Assembly: GCF_039905635.1 (NCBI RefSeq)
Contig: NZ_CP157000.1
Span: forward strand, 3,658,001-3,722,000
From: Microbacterium sp. ProA8
GTDB taxonomy: Bacteria > Actinomycetota > Actinomycetes > Actinomycetales > Microbacteriaceae
Length of the DNA: 64,000 nucleotides
Direction: 5' to 3'
Shown: positions 27,338 to 36,755 of the stretch, one piece after another
How the letters are laid out: each line of letters opens with the position of its first letter
Position numbering within the stretch: the stretch's first letter is position 1
The notes under the pieces: generated by a model
Databases searched by the model: none
The model's input: only the letters and a program-made list of their open reading frames with translations
Told to the model about the DNA's origin: nothing
Position numbers and translations under genes: made by a program

Positions 27338-29706
27338 CGCTCGTCCTCGATCTCGATGCGGATCTCTCCGGATGCTTCGGCCCGAGCGGTCTGCTCGCCC
27401 ACCTGCAGCGCCCAGGGCGCGTGTGCGTCGTCCGACGAGGCGATGATCGCGGTGCCCTCGCGGCGCACGCGGAACGTCGTCGCGCCGACCCCGTCGATCG
27501 AGCCCTTGGCGTCGTGACCCGGCACGCGCGTGACGGCGTCGTAGCCGTCGGGCAGCGCGAAGCAGCGCAGCGTGACGCCGTCGGACCAGTCGTAGTCGGG
27601 ACGGCTGTCGTCGGCGCCGAAGGGCAACACCGTGCCCGGGCGCACGCGCAGCGGCACCGAGTCGTAGCCGTGCGTCTCACCGACCCATCGTCGGCCGTCC
27701 ACGACGGAGCCGTCGACGAGCGAGGTCCACTGCCCCTCGGGCACGTAGTACTCGACCGTGCCGTCGGCGGTGAACACCGGTGCGACCAGCAGCGAGTCGC
27801 CCAGCATGTACTGGGTGTCGGCGTCGAAGCCCGAGCGGTCGCCGGGGAACTCGAGCGCCATCGGGCGCATCATCGGCGTTCCCTCGTGATACGCCTGCTC
27901 GGCGGCGCCCGCGAGGTAGGGCATGAGCCGCATCTTGAGCTTCGTGAAGGTGCGGGCGATGTCGACGGCCTCGTCGTCGAACGCCCACGGCACGCGCACC
28001 GACGACGAGCCGTGCAGGCGCGAGTGCGACGACAGCAGCCCGAAGGCCAGCCAGCGCTTGAACAGGCCCGGGTCGGGCGTGCCCTCGAATCCGCCGATGT
28101 CGTGGCTCCAGTAGCCGAAGCCCGACATCGCGAGCGAGAGCCCGCCGCGCAGCGACTCGGCCATCGACAGGAACGTCGAGTCGTTGTCGCCGCCCCAGTG
28201 CACCGGGAACTGCTGCGAGCCCGCGGTGGCCGAGCGGGCGAAGACGACCGCGTCGCCGACGCCGTGGTGGCGCTCGAGCGCGCGGAAGACGACCTCGTTG
28301 TAGAGCTTCGCGTAGTAGTTGTGCATGCGGTGCGGGTCGGAGCCGTCGTGCCACACGACGCCCTCGACCGGGATCCGCTCGCCGAAGTCGGTCTTGAACG
28401 CATCGACGCCCTGGTCGAGCAGACCCTGCAGCTTCGCGACGTACCAGTCCGCGGCATCCGGGTTGGTGAAGTCCACCAGGCCCATGCCCGCCTGCCACAT
28501 GTCCCACTGCCACACGCTGCCGTCGGTGCGCAGGAGCAGGTAGCCGTTCTCGGCCGCCTCGCGGAACAGGGCGGACCGCTGTGCGATGTAGGGGTTGATC
28601 CACACCGACACGTGCACGTCGCGCTCGTGCATGCGTGCGATCTGGCCGACCGGGTCGTGGAAGGCGCGGGCGTCCCACTCGAAGTCGGTCCACTGGTACT
28701 CGCGCATCCAGAAGCAGTCGTAGTGGAAGACCGACAGCGGGATGTCGCGCTCGGCCATGCCGTCGACGAAGGCCGTCACGGTGTCTTCGTCGTAGCTGGC
28801 GGTGAAGGATGTCGTCAGCCACAGCCCGAACGACCACGCGGGCACGCGCGCCGGGCGCCCGGTGAGCGCCGTGTAGCGACGCAGCACGTCCTTCGGCTCG
28901 GGACCGGCGATCACGTAGTACTCGAGCGATTCGCCGTCGACCGAGAACTGCACGCGCGAGTTCACCTCGCTGCCCACCTCGAACGAGACGTTCGCGGGGT
29001 TGTCGACGAAGACGCCGTAGCCGCGGCTCGTGAGGTAGAACGGCACGTTCTTGTACGCCTGCTCGCTCGAGGTGCCGCCGTCGGCGTTCCACGTGTCGAC
29101 GGTCTGGCCGTTCTTCACGAACGCCCCGAACCGCTCGCCGAGGCCGTAGACGCGCTCACCCGGCTCGATGCTCAGCTGCTGGTGTACCCAGGTCGGCTGC
29201 GTGCCTCCGGCGGCGGTGCCCGCTGTGCCGGCGGTGCCCGGCGTGCCGGTCGTGCCGTTCTTGCCGCTCGTGCCGGTGAAATGCCCGATGGACCGGGGCA
29301 GCGAGCTGGTGAGCACGCGCCCGTCGCTCTCGAAGTCGACGCGCCACTGACCCGCCGCCCGGACGACCCGCGCGGTCAGCGGACCGGAGCGCAGGACGCC
29401 GGCCTCGTCGTCGATGGCGATCTCGGGGCGGAAGCCCTCTTCGCCGAACACCTCGAAGTCCGGCCCGCGATGCACCGCACCCTGGTGCCGCTCGACCCGC
29501 ACCTTGACGACGCCGGGCGCCGGCGCCGAGAAGGTCACCGTGAGCATCGCGCGGTTCAGGGTGTCGCCGCGGTCGCGGATGACCGCGGTCGGCGCGTAGA
29601 CCGTCATGGTGCCCGCCGCCTCGTCGTGGCGGATGTCGTCGACCTCGACTGCGTACAGCGGGGCGAGCCCCGGCCGGGTGAGCCAATAGCCATCGGTGAA
29701 CTTCAC
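27334..29706 (-). CDS. yicI: GH31 alpha-xylosidase (YicI type)
   Basis: 790 residues. The GH31 signature FKTDFGE (438-443, nucleophile D440) is that of YicI-type alpha-xylosidases, and the acid/base lies in HWGGDNDS (D507). The N-terminal beta-sandwich has GERVYGLGERFGAFVKNGQ. Residues 145-169 are a glycine/threonine/alanine-rich, collagen-like Gly-X-Y stretch not expected in the family. It would remove alpha-xylose from imported oligosaccharides. Its GTG start (29706) overlaps the GH42 stop (GTGA), and its own stop overlaps the GH3 start. No signal peptide. A divergent alpha-glucosidase activity cannot be excluded. Confidence 0.9.
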   Translation of the reverse strand: MKFTDGYWLTRPGLAPLYAVEVDDIRHDEAAGTMTVYAPTAVIRDRGDTLNRAMLTVTFSAPAPGVVKVRVERHQGAVHRGPDFEVFGEEGFRPEIAIDDEAGVLRSGPLTARVVRAAGQWRVDFESDGRVLTSSLPRSIGHFTGTSGKNGTTGTPGTAGTAGTAAGGTQPTWVHQQLSIEPGERVYGLGERFGAFVKNGQTVDTWNADGGTSSEQAYKNVPFYLTSRGYGVFVDNPANVSFEVGSEVNSRVQFSVDGESLEYYVIAGPEPKDVLRRYTALTGRPARVPAWSFGLWLTTSFTASYDEDTVTAFVDGMAERDIPLSVFHYDCFWMREYQWTDFEWDARAFHDPVGQIARMHERDVHVSVWINPYIAQRSALFREAAENGYLLLRTDGSVWQWDMWQAGMGLVDFTNPDAADWYVAKLQGLLDQGVDAFKTDFGERIPVEGVVWHDGSDPHRMHNYYAKLYNEVVFRALERHHGVGDAVVFARSATAGSQQFPVHWGGDNDSTFLSMAESLRGGLSLAMSGFGYWSHDIGGFEGTPDPGLFKRWLAFGLLSSHSRLHGSSSVRVPWAFDDEAVDIARTFTKLKMRLMPYLAGAAEQAYHEGTPMMRPMALEFPGDRSGFDADTQYMLGDSLLVAPVFTADGTVEYYVPEGQWTSLVDGSVVDGRRWVGETHGYDSVPLRVRPGTVLPFGADDSRPDYDWSDGVTLRCFALPDGYDAVTRVPGHDAKGSIDGVGATTFRVRREGTAIIASSDDAHAPWALQVGEQTARAEASGEIRIEIEDER

Positions 29707-31751
29707 TCTGCGTGCCTTTCGATGAGCACCATGGCGGCGCCGGGGGCCAGAGTGGCCTGGCCGTCGACATCCGCGTCCGACAAGAGATCCCGGTGGGGTC
29801 CGGGCACGGTGACGTGCCGCGTCCCCTCACCGTGGTTGAGCAGGAAGAGGGCGTCGCCGCGACGGATCCCCTCGACGTCTTCGGGCAGCACGCGCTCCGG
29901 CACGACGCCGGTCACGCCTGCCGCGTCGAGGGCCTCGTCGAGGACGGCGGCGAGAGCGGCATCCGACAGCACGGCGCCGAGGTACCAGGCCGTGCCCTCC
30001 CCCACGCGGTGCCGCGTGATCGCGGGCGCGCCGGCGAGGTGCCCGCCCTCGAAGCGCGCGAGCACCTCGGCGCCGTCCGCGCGCAGGCGTTCACCGAGCA
30101 CGGATGCCTCGGCCCTCGCCGGGCCGGTCGTCCAGGCGGATTCCGCCGCGACGGGCGTGGGGGCGTCCGGCAGGCCCACCCACTCCTCGCCGCTCACGCC
30201 GACGAGGTCGCGCAGCAGCACCGGCGAGCGTCCGGTGAGGATCCCCGCGTTCGCGTCGGCGACACCGGAGAACGGCCCCACCACGAGGCTCGCACCGCGC
30301 TCGACCGCCGCGCGGAGGGCGGTGGCGGCATCCGTCTCGACGATGTACGAGTGCGGCACGAGCACCGCCGCATAGGACGACAGGTCGGCGCCCGGCTTCA
30401 CGAGGTCGACCGCGATGCCCCGGCGCCACAGCGCGCGATGCCAGCGCTGCACCTGCTCGAGGGTGCGCAGGCGCTCGGTCGGCCGCCCGGGCTCCTCGGC
30501 GGCCCACCACGAGGGCCAGTCGAAGAGGACGCCGACGGATGCCGCCACCCGCCCGCCGACGACCGGCCGCAGCTTCTGCAGGTCGGCGCCGAGGGCGCAG
30601 GCGCTCGCGAACACCTCGGTGTCGGCGCCGGCGTGCGGCAGCAGCGCGGAGTGGAAGCGCTCGGCCCCGGTGCGCGCCTGGCGCCACTGGAAGAAGCAGA
30701 TCGCGTCGGCACCGCGCGCGACCGCCTGGAGCGAGTCGAGGCGCGCGCGGTCGGCGGTCTTGGGCAGGTTGTGCGGGCGCCACGAGGTCGCACTCACCGC
30801 CTGCTCCATCAGGGCCCACGGCCGCCCGCCGCCGAGCGAGCGCATGAGGTCCTGCACGAGGGCGATGTCGGACGACGCGGTCGCCGAGCCGTGATCGGGG
30901 TACTGGTCGTCGGCGATGACGTCGACGTCGGCCGCCCATTCCCAGAGGTCGGTGAGCGGCTCGAAGCCCATGAAGTTCGTCGTGATGGGCTGCGTCGCCC
31001 CGGCCGCGCGGATCGCATCGCGCTGCTCGGTGAACACGCGCTGCAGGGCCCACGAGGTGTAGCGGCGGAAGTCGAGCGACTGCGCCGGGTTCACCAGATA
31101 CGGCATGCGGCGCGGCGGCAGGATCTCGTCGAAGTCGCGGTAGCGCTGGGCCCACACGAGCGTGCCCCACGCGTCGTTGAGCGCCTCGATCGTGCCGTAG
31201 CGCTCGCGCAGCCACAGCCGGAACTCGCGCGCCGCCTCGTCGCCGAAGTCGATCTGGCCGAACTCGTTGCCGACGTGCCACATGCGCACCGCGGGGTGGT
31301 CCACGTAGCGCTCGGCCATCGCGGTCGCGATGGACAGCGCGTGCTCGCGGTACACGCGCGACGCGGGCGTGAACTGGTTGCGCGATCCGGCGACGAGGCG
31401 CACGCCGTCGGGGTTCACCGGCAGCGTCTCGGGGTGGAGGATGCCGAGCCACGGCGGCGGCGAGGCCGTCGGGGTCGCGAGGTCCACGGCGATGCCGTGC
31501 GCATGCAGCAGATCGAGCACCTCGTCGAGCCACCCGAAGTCGAGTTCTCCGGGCGACGGCTCGAGGCGCGCCCAGCTGAAGACGCCGACGGTCACGAGGT
31601 TGACGCCCGCGCGGACCATGAGCTCGGCATCCTCGCGCCAGATGTCACGCGGCCACTGCTCGGGGTTGTAGTCGCCGCCGAAGCAGAGGCCGAGCTCACC
31701 GGCGAGCTCGCCGAAGGCGTCGACGCGACGGGGGTGCAGGGTGGCGGCCAT
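29703..31751 (-). CDS. GH42 beta-galactosidase, first copy
   Basis: 682 residues. The N-terminal barrel starts FGGDYNPEQWPRDIWREDAE. Acid/base E163 lies in MWHVGNEFG and nucleophile E316 in PWALMEQAVS. A trimerisation domain and a small C-terminal beta domain (VLFLLNHGEGT-like end) follow. GH42 enzymes act on galacto-oligosaccharides from galactan, intracellularly. Start ATG at 31751 (AATLHPRRVDAFG) follows GAAGAGG at a spacing of about 11; the longer frame to 31847 crosses the divergent promoter and is rejected. It leads the GH42-GH31-GH3 operon. The LacI operator at 31824 lies about 70 bp upstream. Confidence 0.92.
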   Translation of the reverse strand: MAATLHPRRVDAFGELAGELGLCFGGDYNPEQWPRDIWREDAELMVRAGVNLVTVGVFSWARLEPSPGELDFGWLDEVLDLLHAHGIAVDLATPTASPPPWLGILHPETLPVNPDGVRLVAGSRNQFTPASRVYREHALSIATAMAERYVDHPAVRMWHVGNEFGQIDFGDEAAREFRLWLRERYGTIEALNDAWGTLVWAQRYRDFDEILPPRRMPYLVNPAQSLDFRRYTSWALQRVFTEQRDAIRAAGATQPITTNFMGFEPLTDLWEWAADVDVIADDQYPDHGSATASSDIALVQDLMRSLGGGRPWALMEQAVSATSWRPHNLPKTADRARLDSLQAVARGADAICFFQWRQARTGAERFHSALLPHAGADTEVFASACALGADLQKLRPVVGGRVAASVGVLFDWPSWWAAEEPGRPTERLRTLEQVQRWHRALWRRGIAVDLVKPGADLSSYAAVLVPHSYIVETDAATALRAAVERGASLVVGPFSGVADANAGILTGRSPVLLRDLVGVSGEEWVGLPDAPTPVAAESAWTTGPARAEASVLGERLRADGAEVLARFEGGHLAGAPAITRHRVGEGTAWYLGAVLSDAALAAVLDEALDAAGVTGVVPERVLPEDVEGIRRGDALFLLNHGEGTRHVTVPGPHRDLLSDADVDGQATLAPGAAMVLIERHAE

Positions 31752-31820
31752 GGAGCGGGGAACCTCTTCGCTGAGTTTCGTCGTGGGCGATGTCGTCGGA
31801 TCAAGAAGTCGGAGCGGACT

Positions 31821-31852
31821 TTCGAAGCGCTTCAACACCGAGAACATATACT
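31821..31852. promoter_or_regulatory. LacI-type operator and divergent promoter (GH42 operon / GH95 operon)
   Basis: GAAGCGCTTC (31824-31833) is a perfect palindrome, extended with TT and AA flanks (31821-31835). The + strand -10 TATACT (31847-31852) lies 6 nt before the GTG at 31859. One operator in this 107-bp gap could control both directions. Confidence 0.6.
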
Positions 31853-31858
31853 AAGGCT

Positions 31859-34507
31859 GTGACGATGTCCACGCGCCGCGATGACGCGGCCCCGCCGGCC
31901 CGCTCGGAGGCTCTGCACGTGCTCCGCGCGTCGGCGCCGGCAGCCCGCTGGCTCGAGGCGTACCCAGTGGGCAACGGCCTGCGCGGCGCGATGTGCGCCG
32001 GACTCGCCGGGGGCGACCGGCTGTGGCTGAACGACATCACCGCCTGGTCGGGGCATGCCGAGGCGGATCCGCTCGAGGGCGTCACCGCGCGTGGCGCCGA
32101 GGGCCTCGCCGCCGTTCGCGCGGCGATCGACGCCGGCGACCTCGGCACTGCGGAGGCGCTCCTGCAGCGGCTGCAGACGCCGTGGGTGCAGGCCTACCTG
32201 CCGCTCGGCTGGATCGACATCGAGGTGGTCGGTCCAGGTGGCGCGGGCTCGGGGCGTTTCGTCTCGGTCGCTGGCGCTCCCTCGCTCAACGACCGGGAAC
32301 GGGACCGCGAGCGAGACGAAACGCCCCGCGTTGGCCCGGTCGTTGAGCGAGCGAGGAACGAGCGAGACGAAACGCCCCGGACCTTCGAGCGGCGCCTGGA
32401 CCTCACGACCGGCGTCGCGACGCATTGCTACGACGGGGTGACCCACCGCACCTGGGCGGACCTGGCGACCGGGCTGATCATGCACGAGATCACGGCCGAA
32501 GAGCCGATCACGGTGCGGCTCCACGTGGGTTCGCTGCTGCGCGCGGCGTCCGCTCCCGCGGACATGGACGGCGACCTCGTGACGCAGTGGCTGCTTCCGG
32601 TCGACGTCGCACCCGGGCACGAGCAGCCGGCCGAGCCGATCCGCTACGACGCGGCCGGACGCCGCGGCGCGATCGTCGTGCGGTCGCTCGGCGCGGCCGA
32701 CGTGACCGACGGTGTGCTCACGACCGCCGCCGCCGAGACGCAGCTGTTCGCCGTCGCCACGGCCACCGCGCCCTCGTTGCCCGGCGAGCCCGCCGATGAC
32801 CGCGCTGCGCGGCAGCGGGCGCAGGACCTGCTCCGCGGCATCCCGGATTCCGGTGACGTCGCCACCGCCGCGAACGAGCTGCTCGCCGCGCACAGCGCCG
32901 CGCACGGCGCGCTCTACGAACGGTGCGCGCTGGAGCTTCCGGCTGCGCCCGGCGCCCACAGCGTCGACACCGCGGAGCGCGTGCGACGCGCGCAGGATCA
33001 CGACGATCCTTCGCTCGCGGCGCTCGCCTTCCATTACGGGCGTTACCTGCTGATCGCGTCGTCGCAGCCGGGAGGCCTCCCGATCACCCTGCAGGGCCTG
33101 TGGAACGCCGAGCTTCCGGGCCCGTGGTCGAGCGCGTACACCCTCAACATCAACACCCAGATGGCGTACTGGCCCGCCGAGACGACCGGCCTCGCCGAGT
33201 GCCACGAGCCGTTGCTGCGGTTCACGCGGCGCCTCTCCGAGACCACCGGCCCCGCGGTCGCGCGCGAGCTCTACTGCGCGGACGGCTGGGTGGCGCACCA
33301 CAATTCGGATGCCTGGGCGCACGCGGCACCCGTGGGCGCAGGACGCGGCGACCCCGCCTGGGCGAACTGGTCGCTGGGTGGCGTGTGGCTCGCGCTGCAC
33401 CTGTGGGAGCACTACTCGTTCAGCCGCGATCGGGCCTTCCTCCGCGCGGAGGCGTGGCCCGTCCTCGCGTCGGCCGCGGCGTTCGCGCTGTCGTGGATCC
33501 AGACCGACGGCGAACGCGCCTGGACGAGCCCGTCGACCTCGCCCGAGAACCACTACGTCGATGCCGACGGCCGCGAGCGCGGTGTCGCCGTCTCGGCGAC
33601 GATGGATGTCGCCCTGCTGCGGGAACTGGCGGCCGTCTGCCGCGCGGGTGCCGACGTGCTCGGCCCGGTGGTGGCCGGCGACGAGGCGTGGATCGCGCTG
33701 CTCTGCGAGCGCACCGGCATGCTGCCCACGCCACGGGCATCGGCGCGCGGGGACCTGCTCGAGTGGGATCGCGAGCGCACCGAGGCCGAGCCCGAGCACC
33801 GGCATCTCTCCCACCTCATCGGCCTGTTCCCGCTGGCGCAGATCACGCCGGAGGCCACGCCGGAACTCGCGCATGCGGCATCCGCATCCATCCGCCTGCG
33901 AGGCGCCGAGTCGACGGGCTGGGCGCTCGCGTGGCGCGCCGCCATGCAGGCGCGTCTCGGCGACGGCGCGGCCGTGCACACCCAGCTGCGGCTGGCGCTG
34001 CGCCCCGCGGACGGCGAGTCCGGGGCGCACCGCGGCGGGCTCTATCCGAACCTCTTCAGCGCCCACCCGCCGTATCAGATCGACGGCAACCTGGGCGTGA
34101 CCGCGGCGATCGCCGAGGCCCTGGTGCAGTCCTTCGACGAGCCCGCGGGGCGCGAGGCTCCCGGGTTCGGGGCGGATTCGCTCCCCCGGGGCGCGGATTC
34201 GCCGCCCCAAGGGACGGAATCCGCCCCGAACCGCCCGGAGATCGACCCCGCCCGCGTGCGGCTGCGGCTGCTGCCCGCGCTCCCGCCGGCCTGGCCCGAC
34301 GGCGCCGTGCGCGGCATCCGCTCCCGCGGCGACGTGTCGGTCGACGTGGAGTGGGCCGGCGGACGACTCGTGCGTGCTCGGCTTCGGGCAGGCGCGCAAC
34401 CGACGACAATGATGGTGCACGGGCCGGACGGTTCGCTCGGCACATTTGAGCTCACCCCCGGAACCACGCGGGTGATCGAAGCAGCAGAACGGGGAACCTC
34501 ATGGTGA
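31859..34507 (+). CDS. GH95 family glycoside hydrolase (alpha-L-fucosidase/galactosidase type) with in-frame repeat insertion
   Basis: 882 residues. The N-terminal domain ([29 protein letters not shown]) leads to the (alpha/alpha)6 barrel, with [44 protein letters not shown] (acid region) and [17 protein letters not shown]. All GH95 catalytic-site blocks are present. Between the N-terminal strands, after [10 protein letters not shown], about 44 residues ([16 protein letters not shown]...[12 protein letters not shown]) are the translation of the dispersed DNA repeat, and the frame stays open across it. The family cleaves alpha-L-fucosyl or alpha-L-galactosyl ends. Start GTG at 31859 is 6 nt after TATACT (leaderless); ATG at 31865 is possible. 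The end overlaps the LacI start by 7 nt. Confidence 0.88.
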   Translation: MTMSTRRDDAAPPARSEALHVLRASAPAARWLEAYPVGNGLRGAMCAGLAGGDRLWLNDITAWSGHAEADPLEGVTARGAEGLAAVRAAIDAGDLGTAEALLQRLQTPWVQAYLPLGWIDIEVVGPGGAGSGRFVSVAGAPSLNDRERDRERDETPRVGPVVERARNERDETPRTFERRLDLTTGVATHCYDGVTHRTWADLATGLIMHEITAEEPITVRLHVGSLLRAASAPADMDGDLVTQWLLPVDVAPGHEQPAEPIRYDAAGRRGAIVVRSLGAADVTDGVLTTAAAETQLFAVATATAPSLPGEPADDRAARQRAQDLLRGIPDSGDVATAANELLAAHSAAHGALYERCALELPAAPGAHSVDTAERVRRAQDHDDPSLAALAFHYGRYLLIASSQPGGLPITLQGLWNAELPGPWSSAYTLNINTQMAYWPAETTGLAECHEPLLRFTRRLSETTGPAVARELYCADGWVAHHNSDAWAHAAPVGAGRGDPAWANWSLGGVWLALHLWEHYSFSRDRAFLRAEAWPVLASAAAFALSWIQTDGERAWTSPSTSPENHYVDADGRERGVAVSATMDVALLRELAAVCRAGADVLGPVVAGDEAWIALLCERTGMLPTPRASARGDLLEWDRERTEAEPEHRHLSHLIGLFPLAQITPEATPELAHAASASIRLRGAESTGWALAWRAAMQARLGDGAAVHTQLRLALRPADGESGAHRGGLYPNLFSAHPPYQIDGNLGVTAAIAEALVQSFDEPAGREAPGFGADSLPRGADSPPQGTESAPNRPEIDPARVRLRLLPALPPAWPDGAVRGIRSRGDVSVDVEWAGGRLVRARLRAGAQPTTMMVHGPDGSLGTFELTPGTTRVIEAAERGTSW
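32251..32380. repeat. Dispersed palindromic element inside the GH95 coding sequence
   Basis: GGGGCGTTTCGTCTCGG...CAACGACCG, then a second inverted half and CGGTCGTTGAGCGAGCGAGG...GACGAAACGCCCC. Outer ends are inverted repeats. It contributes about 44 codons without a stop. Confidence 0.88.
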
Positions 34508-35490
34508 CGATCGCGGACGTCGCACAGGCGGCGGGCGTGTCGATCTCGACGGTGTCGTACGTCATGAGCGGCAAGCGGGCCATCTCGCAGGAGACGCGCG
34601 ACCGCGTCGAGAAGGCCATCGACAACCTCGGCTTCAGCCCGCACGCTGGCGCCCGCTCGCTGGCGTCGCGCTCGACGAACGTCATCGGACTCCAGGCGCC
34701 GCTGCGCACCGGCGTCGACGTGCACGTCGTGATGCAGATCGTCACCGGCGTGGTCACGCAGGCGCGCAAGCACGGCTACGACATCCTGCTGCTCGCGAGC
34801 GACGACGCCAAGGCGCTGCAGCGGGCGGCGAAGGGATCGATGGTGGACGCGCTGCTGGTGATGGATGTCGAGTCCGACGACCCCCGCATCGACACGCTGT
34901 CGCAGCTGGGGCATCCGAGCGTCCTGATCGGCCTGCCGGAGGGCCGTCGCGCGATCCCCTGCGTCGACTTCGACTTCGAGGCCGCCGGCTGGCTGGCGGT
35001 GGACCGTCTCGTCGCACTGGGGCACCGGCGCGTCGCCCTCATCGGCTCGCCCCCCGAGGTCATGTCCCGCCACACGTCGTATGCCGACCGCCTGGCGCGC
35101 GGCTTCCTCGCGGCGTGCGAGGCAAACGGCGTGACCGGCACCGTGCACGCGTGCCCCAGCAGCGCCGAGTCGGTCGCTACCGTCGAGGCCGTGATGGCCG
35201 AGAACCCCGACATCACCGGCTTCTTCGTGCACAACGAGGGCGCGCTGCCGCACGTCGCGACGACCATCGCGCAGCGCGGTCACACGCGCGGCGACGACCT
35301 CGCCGTGGTCGCCCTGTGCCCCGACGACGTCGCCCGCTCGGTGTCCGGGCTCGCCGACAGCATCGCCGTGCCGGCGGAAGCCATCGGCGCGGCGGCGACC
35401 GACATGATCTGCGAGATCCTCGCGAACGGCGCGAAGCCGGCGGTGCGGCTGCTGCCGCCCGCCCTCACCGGAAGCACCACCGCCCCGTGA
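34501..35490 (+). CDS. LacI family transcriptional regulator
   Basis: 329 residues. The DNA-binding head [20 protein letters not shown], the hinge [17 protein letters not shown] and the sensor domain ([25 protein letters not shown]) are intact. The last block of LacI proteins (D-D, TTV/RQP) is less typical here ([18 protein letters not shown]), so effector recognition may differ. ATG at 34501 overlaps the GH95 end by 7 nt, so it is cotranscribed with GH95 and followed by YesL. It probably binds the GAAGCGCTTC site at 31824 and regulates its own operon and the divergent GH42 operon (inference). Confidence 0.92.
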   Translation: MVTIADVAQAAGVSISTVSYVMSGKRAISQETRDRVEKAIDNLGFSPHAGARSLASRSTNVIGLQAPLRTGVDVHVVMQIVTGVVTQARKHGYDILLLASDDAKALQRAAKGSMVDALLVMDVESDDPRIDTLSQLGHPSVLIGLPEGRRAIPCVDFDFEAAGWLAVDRLVALGHRRVALIGSPPEVMSRHTSYADRLARGFLAACEANGVTGTVHACPSSAESVATVEAVMAENPDITGFFVHNEGALPHVATTIAQRGHTRGDDLAVVALCPDDVARSVSGLADSIAVPAEAIGAAATDMICEILANGAKPAVRLLPPALTGSTTAP

Positions 35491-35506
35491 CCGCGAACCG
35501 GGCCGG

Positions 35507-36121
35507 GTGACGCGCATGCGGATCGACCCCGACAGCCGCACCCTCGGCGGCTTCTCCACGTTCCTCACGTTCGTCGCGCTCAACCTCCTGTACATCCTGC
35601 TCTGCCTGCCGATTTTGACGATCGGCGCCGCCACCAGCGCCCTCTACGAGGTCACGATCCGCTACTCCGACGACGAGAGCGGACGGCCGCTGAAGGACTT
35701 CTTCCCCGCGTTCCGCGCGAACTTCGCGCGGGCGACCGTCCTGATGCTCTGCCTGCTCCTGCCGGCGGCGCTGCTCGGCTTCTCGAGCGTGTTCTGGTTC
35801 GCGCACCCCGCGCTCTTCGCCGGCGTGGCCGGTGTGGCCGCGGTCATCGGCGCCGTGTACCTCTTCGCCGCGTTCCTCTACGCGATGGCGCAGGTCGCGT
35901 TCTTCGACAACACGGTGCGCCAGACGCTCAAGAACGCGCTGCTGCTGCCCGCGGCGGAGCCCGTCCGCACGCTCGGCGTGCTCATCATCCCGGTGACCGC
36001 TGTCGCGCTCATGATCCTGTTCCCGCCGGCGGCGATCCTCGTCGGCACGATCGGCTTCTCGGTCGGCGCCTACGCGACCGCGTTCCTCTTCCGCAGCGTC
36101 TTCACCCGCCACGCCGCCTGA
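35507..36121 (+). CDS. YesL (DUF624) family membrane protein, first copy
   Basis: 204 residues, five to six membrane helices. The N-terminal family features LGGFSTFLTFVALNLLYILL, CLPILTIGAATSALYEVTIR and the cytoplasmic stretch DDESGRPLKDFFPAFRANF are clear, and match B. subtilis YesL. YesL genes are tied to LplB/LplC-type oligosaccharide importers for pectin fragments, but the biochemical role is unknown. GTG at 35507 (VTRMRIDP) is taken as start; ATG at 35516 is possible. Last gene of the GH95-LacI-YesL operon; a 13-bp perfect hairpin follows. Confidence 0.88.
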   Translation: MTRMRIDPDSRTLGGFSTFLTFVALNLLYILLCLPILTIGAATSALYEVTIRYSDDESGRPLKDFFPAFRANFARATVLMLCLLLPAALLGFSSVFWFAHPALFAGVAGVAAVIGAVYLFAAFLYAMAQVAFFDNTVRQTLKNALLLPAAEPVRTLGVLIIPVTAVALMILFPPAAILVGTIGFSVGAYATAFLFRSVFTRHAA

Positions 36122-36227
36122 CACCGCCTCCTTCGGCCCTCCGCCGACGGCGGGCTCCGCAGCCGGGCGTCGGGCGCCGCAGCCGGGCGCCGGGCGCCGC
36201 AGCCGTTCCGCGGATCCCGAATCCCCT

Positions 36228-36259
36228 GTCTCACCGAGACAAGGGAGTCTCGGTGAGAC
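36228..36259 (+). terminator. Hairpin terminator after the GH95-LacI-YesL operon
   Basis: GTCTCACCGAGAC (36228-36240) and GTCTCGGTGAGAC (36247-36259) form a perfect 13-bp stem with loop AAGGGA, about 107 nt after the YesL stop. Confidence 0.6.
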
Positions 36260-36407
36260 CCAGGACCTCGCCCCCGGTGTCGGCGGGAATCCCCGGCTTC
36301 GACGACGCGCACCCCGGTCGGGCATCAGCGTGCGCGTGCGCGGCATGGGGACACCGGAGGCTGGGCTTCGACAAAGCACGGGCCCCGGCATCCGTGTCAC
36401 TCACCCC

Positions 36408-36619
36408 TCCTCATCTGAGGACAGGACCCGAGATGCGGACGGTTCATCGGGGACCGCTCCTCACCTCGGCAAGGATCCTCAGACGAGGATGCTTGCGAGC
36501 CCGGGGCCCACGGTCCTCAGGTGAGGACCTGTGCCGAATTGCAGACCGATACGCGCGGATACCTCCTCATCTCGGCACACGTCCTCAACTGAGGATGAGA
36601 GAAGTCCCAAGGAAACGGA
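36408..36619. repeat. Array of TCCTCA-NN-TGAGGA palindromes in two 106-bp units
   Basis: Six sites of the form TCCTCA-NN-TGAGGA (or with one to three changes) start at 36408, 36458, 36476, 36514, 36564 and 36582. Spacings are 50, 18, 38, 50 and 18, so sites 4-6 repeat sites 1-3 with a shift of exactly 106 bp. The sequence between them is only partly conserved (CCGAGATGCGGAC against CCGAATTGCAGAC). TGTGCCGA (36530-36537) and TCGGCACA (36573-36580) add a longer dyad in unit 2. It lies in the 634-bp gap 36122-36755 with no gene. Function unknown. Confidence 0.75.
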
Positions 36620-36633
36620 TGCCGTATCCCCGG

Positions 36634-36751
36634 CAACGACGAAGGGCTCCGGATGCCGCACCCCCGGCAAACACAAAGGGCCCGGGATGCGGCCGCCCGG
36701 GGCACGACGAAGGGCCCGGGATGCTGCATCCCGAGCCCTTCGCGTCGTGCG
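36634..36751 (-). terminator. Terminator of the LipO-type gene with reiterated 34-bp direct repeats
   Basis: The terminal hairpin pairs GCACGACGAAGGGC-CCGGGATGC (from 36702) with GCATCCCGAGCCCTT-CGCGTCGTGC (to 36751), just after the lipoprotein stop at 36756. Its outer arm is repeated twice more on the distal side, giving three direct repeats (36634, 36668, 36702; period 34) of the form ACGAAGGGCYCSGGATGC. Confidence 0.7.
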
Positions 36752-36755
36752 GGTG

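Noticed and set aside
24707..30375. Long + strand frames (about 936 and 1125 residues) opposite GH3, GH31 and GH42
   Set aside because: They are antisense to well-supported genes, have Arg/Gly/Ala/Pro-rich composition and no conserved domain. High GC makes stop codons rare.
36408..36619. Riboswitch or structured RNA
   Set aside because: Palindromes have two-base centres and cannot form hairpins by themselves; no known aptamer core recognised. Kept only as a repeat/DNA-site array.
36228..36755. Small coding genes in the 36122-36755 gap
   Set aside because: Short frames there have no start signals and cover palindromes and repeats; no recognisable protein.
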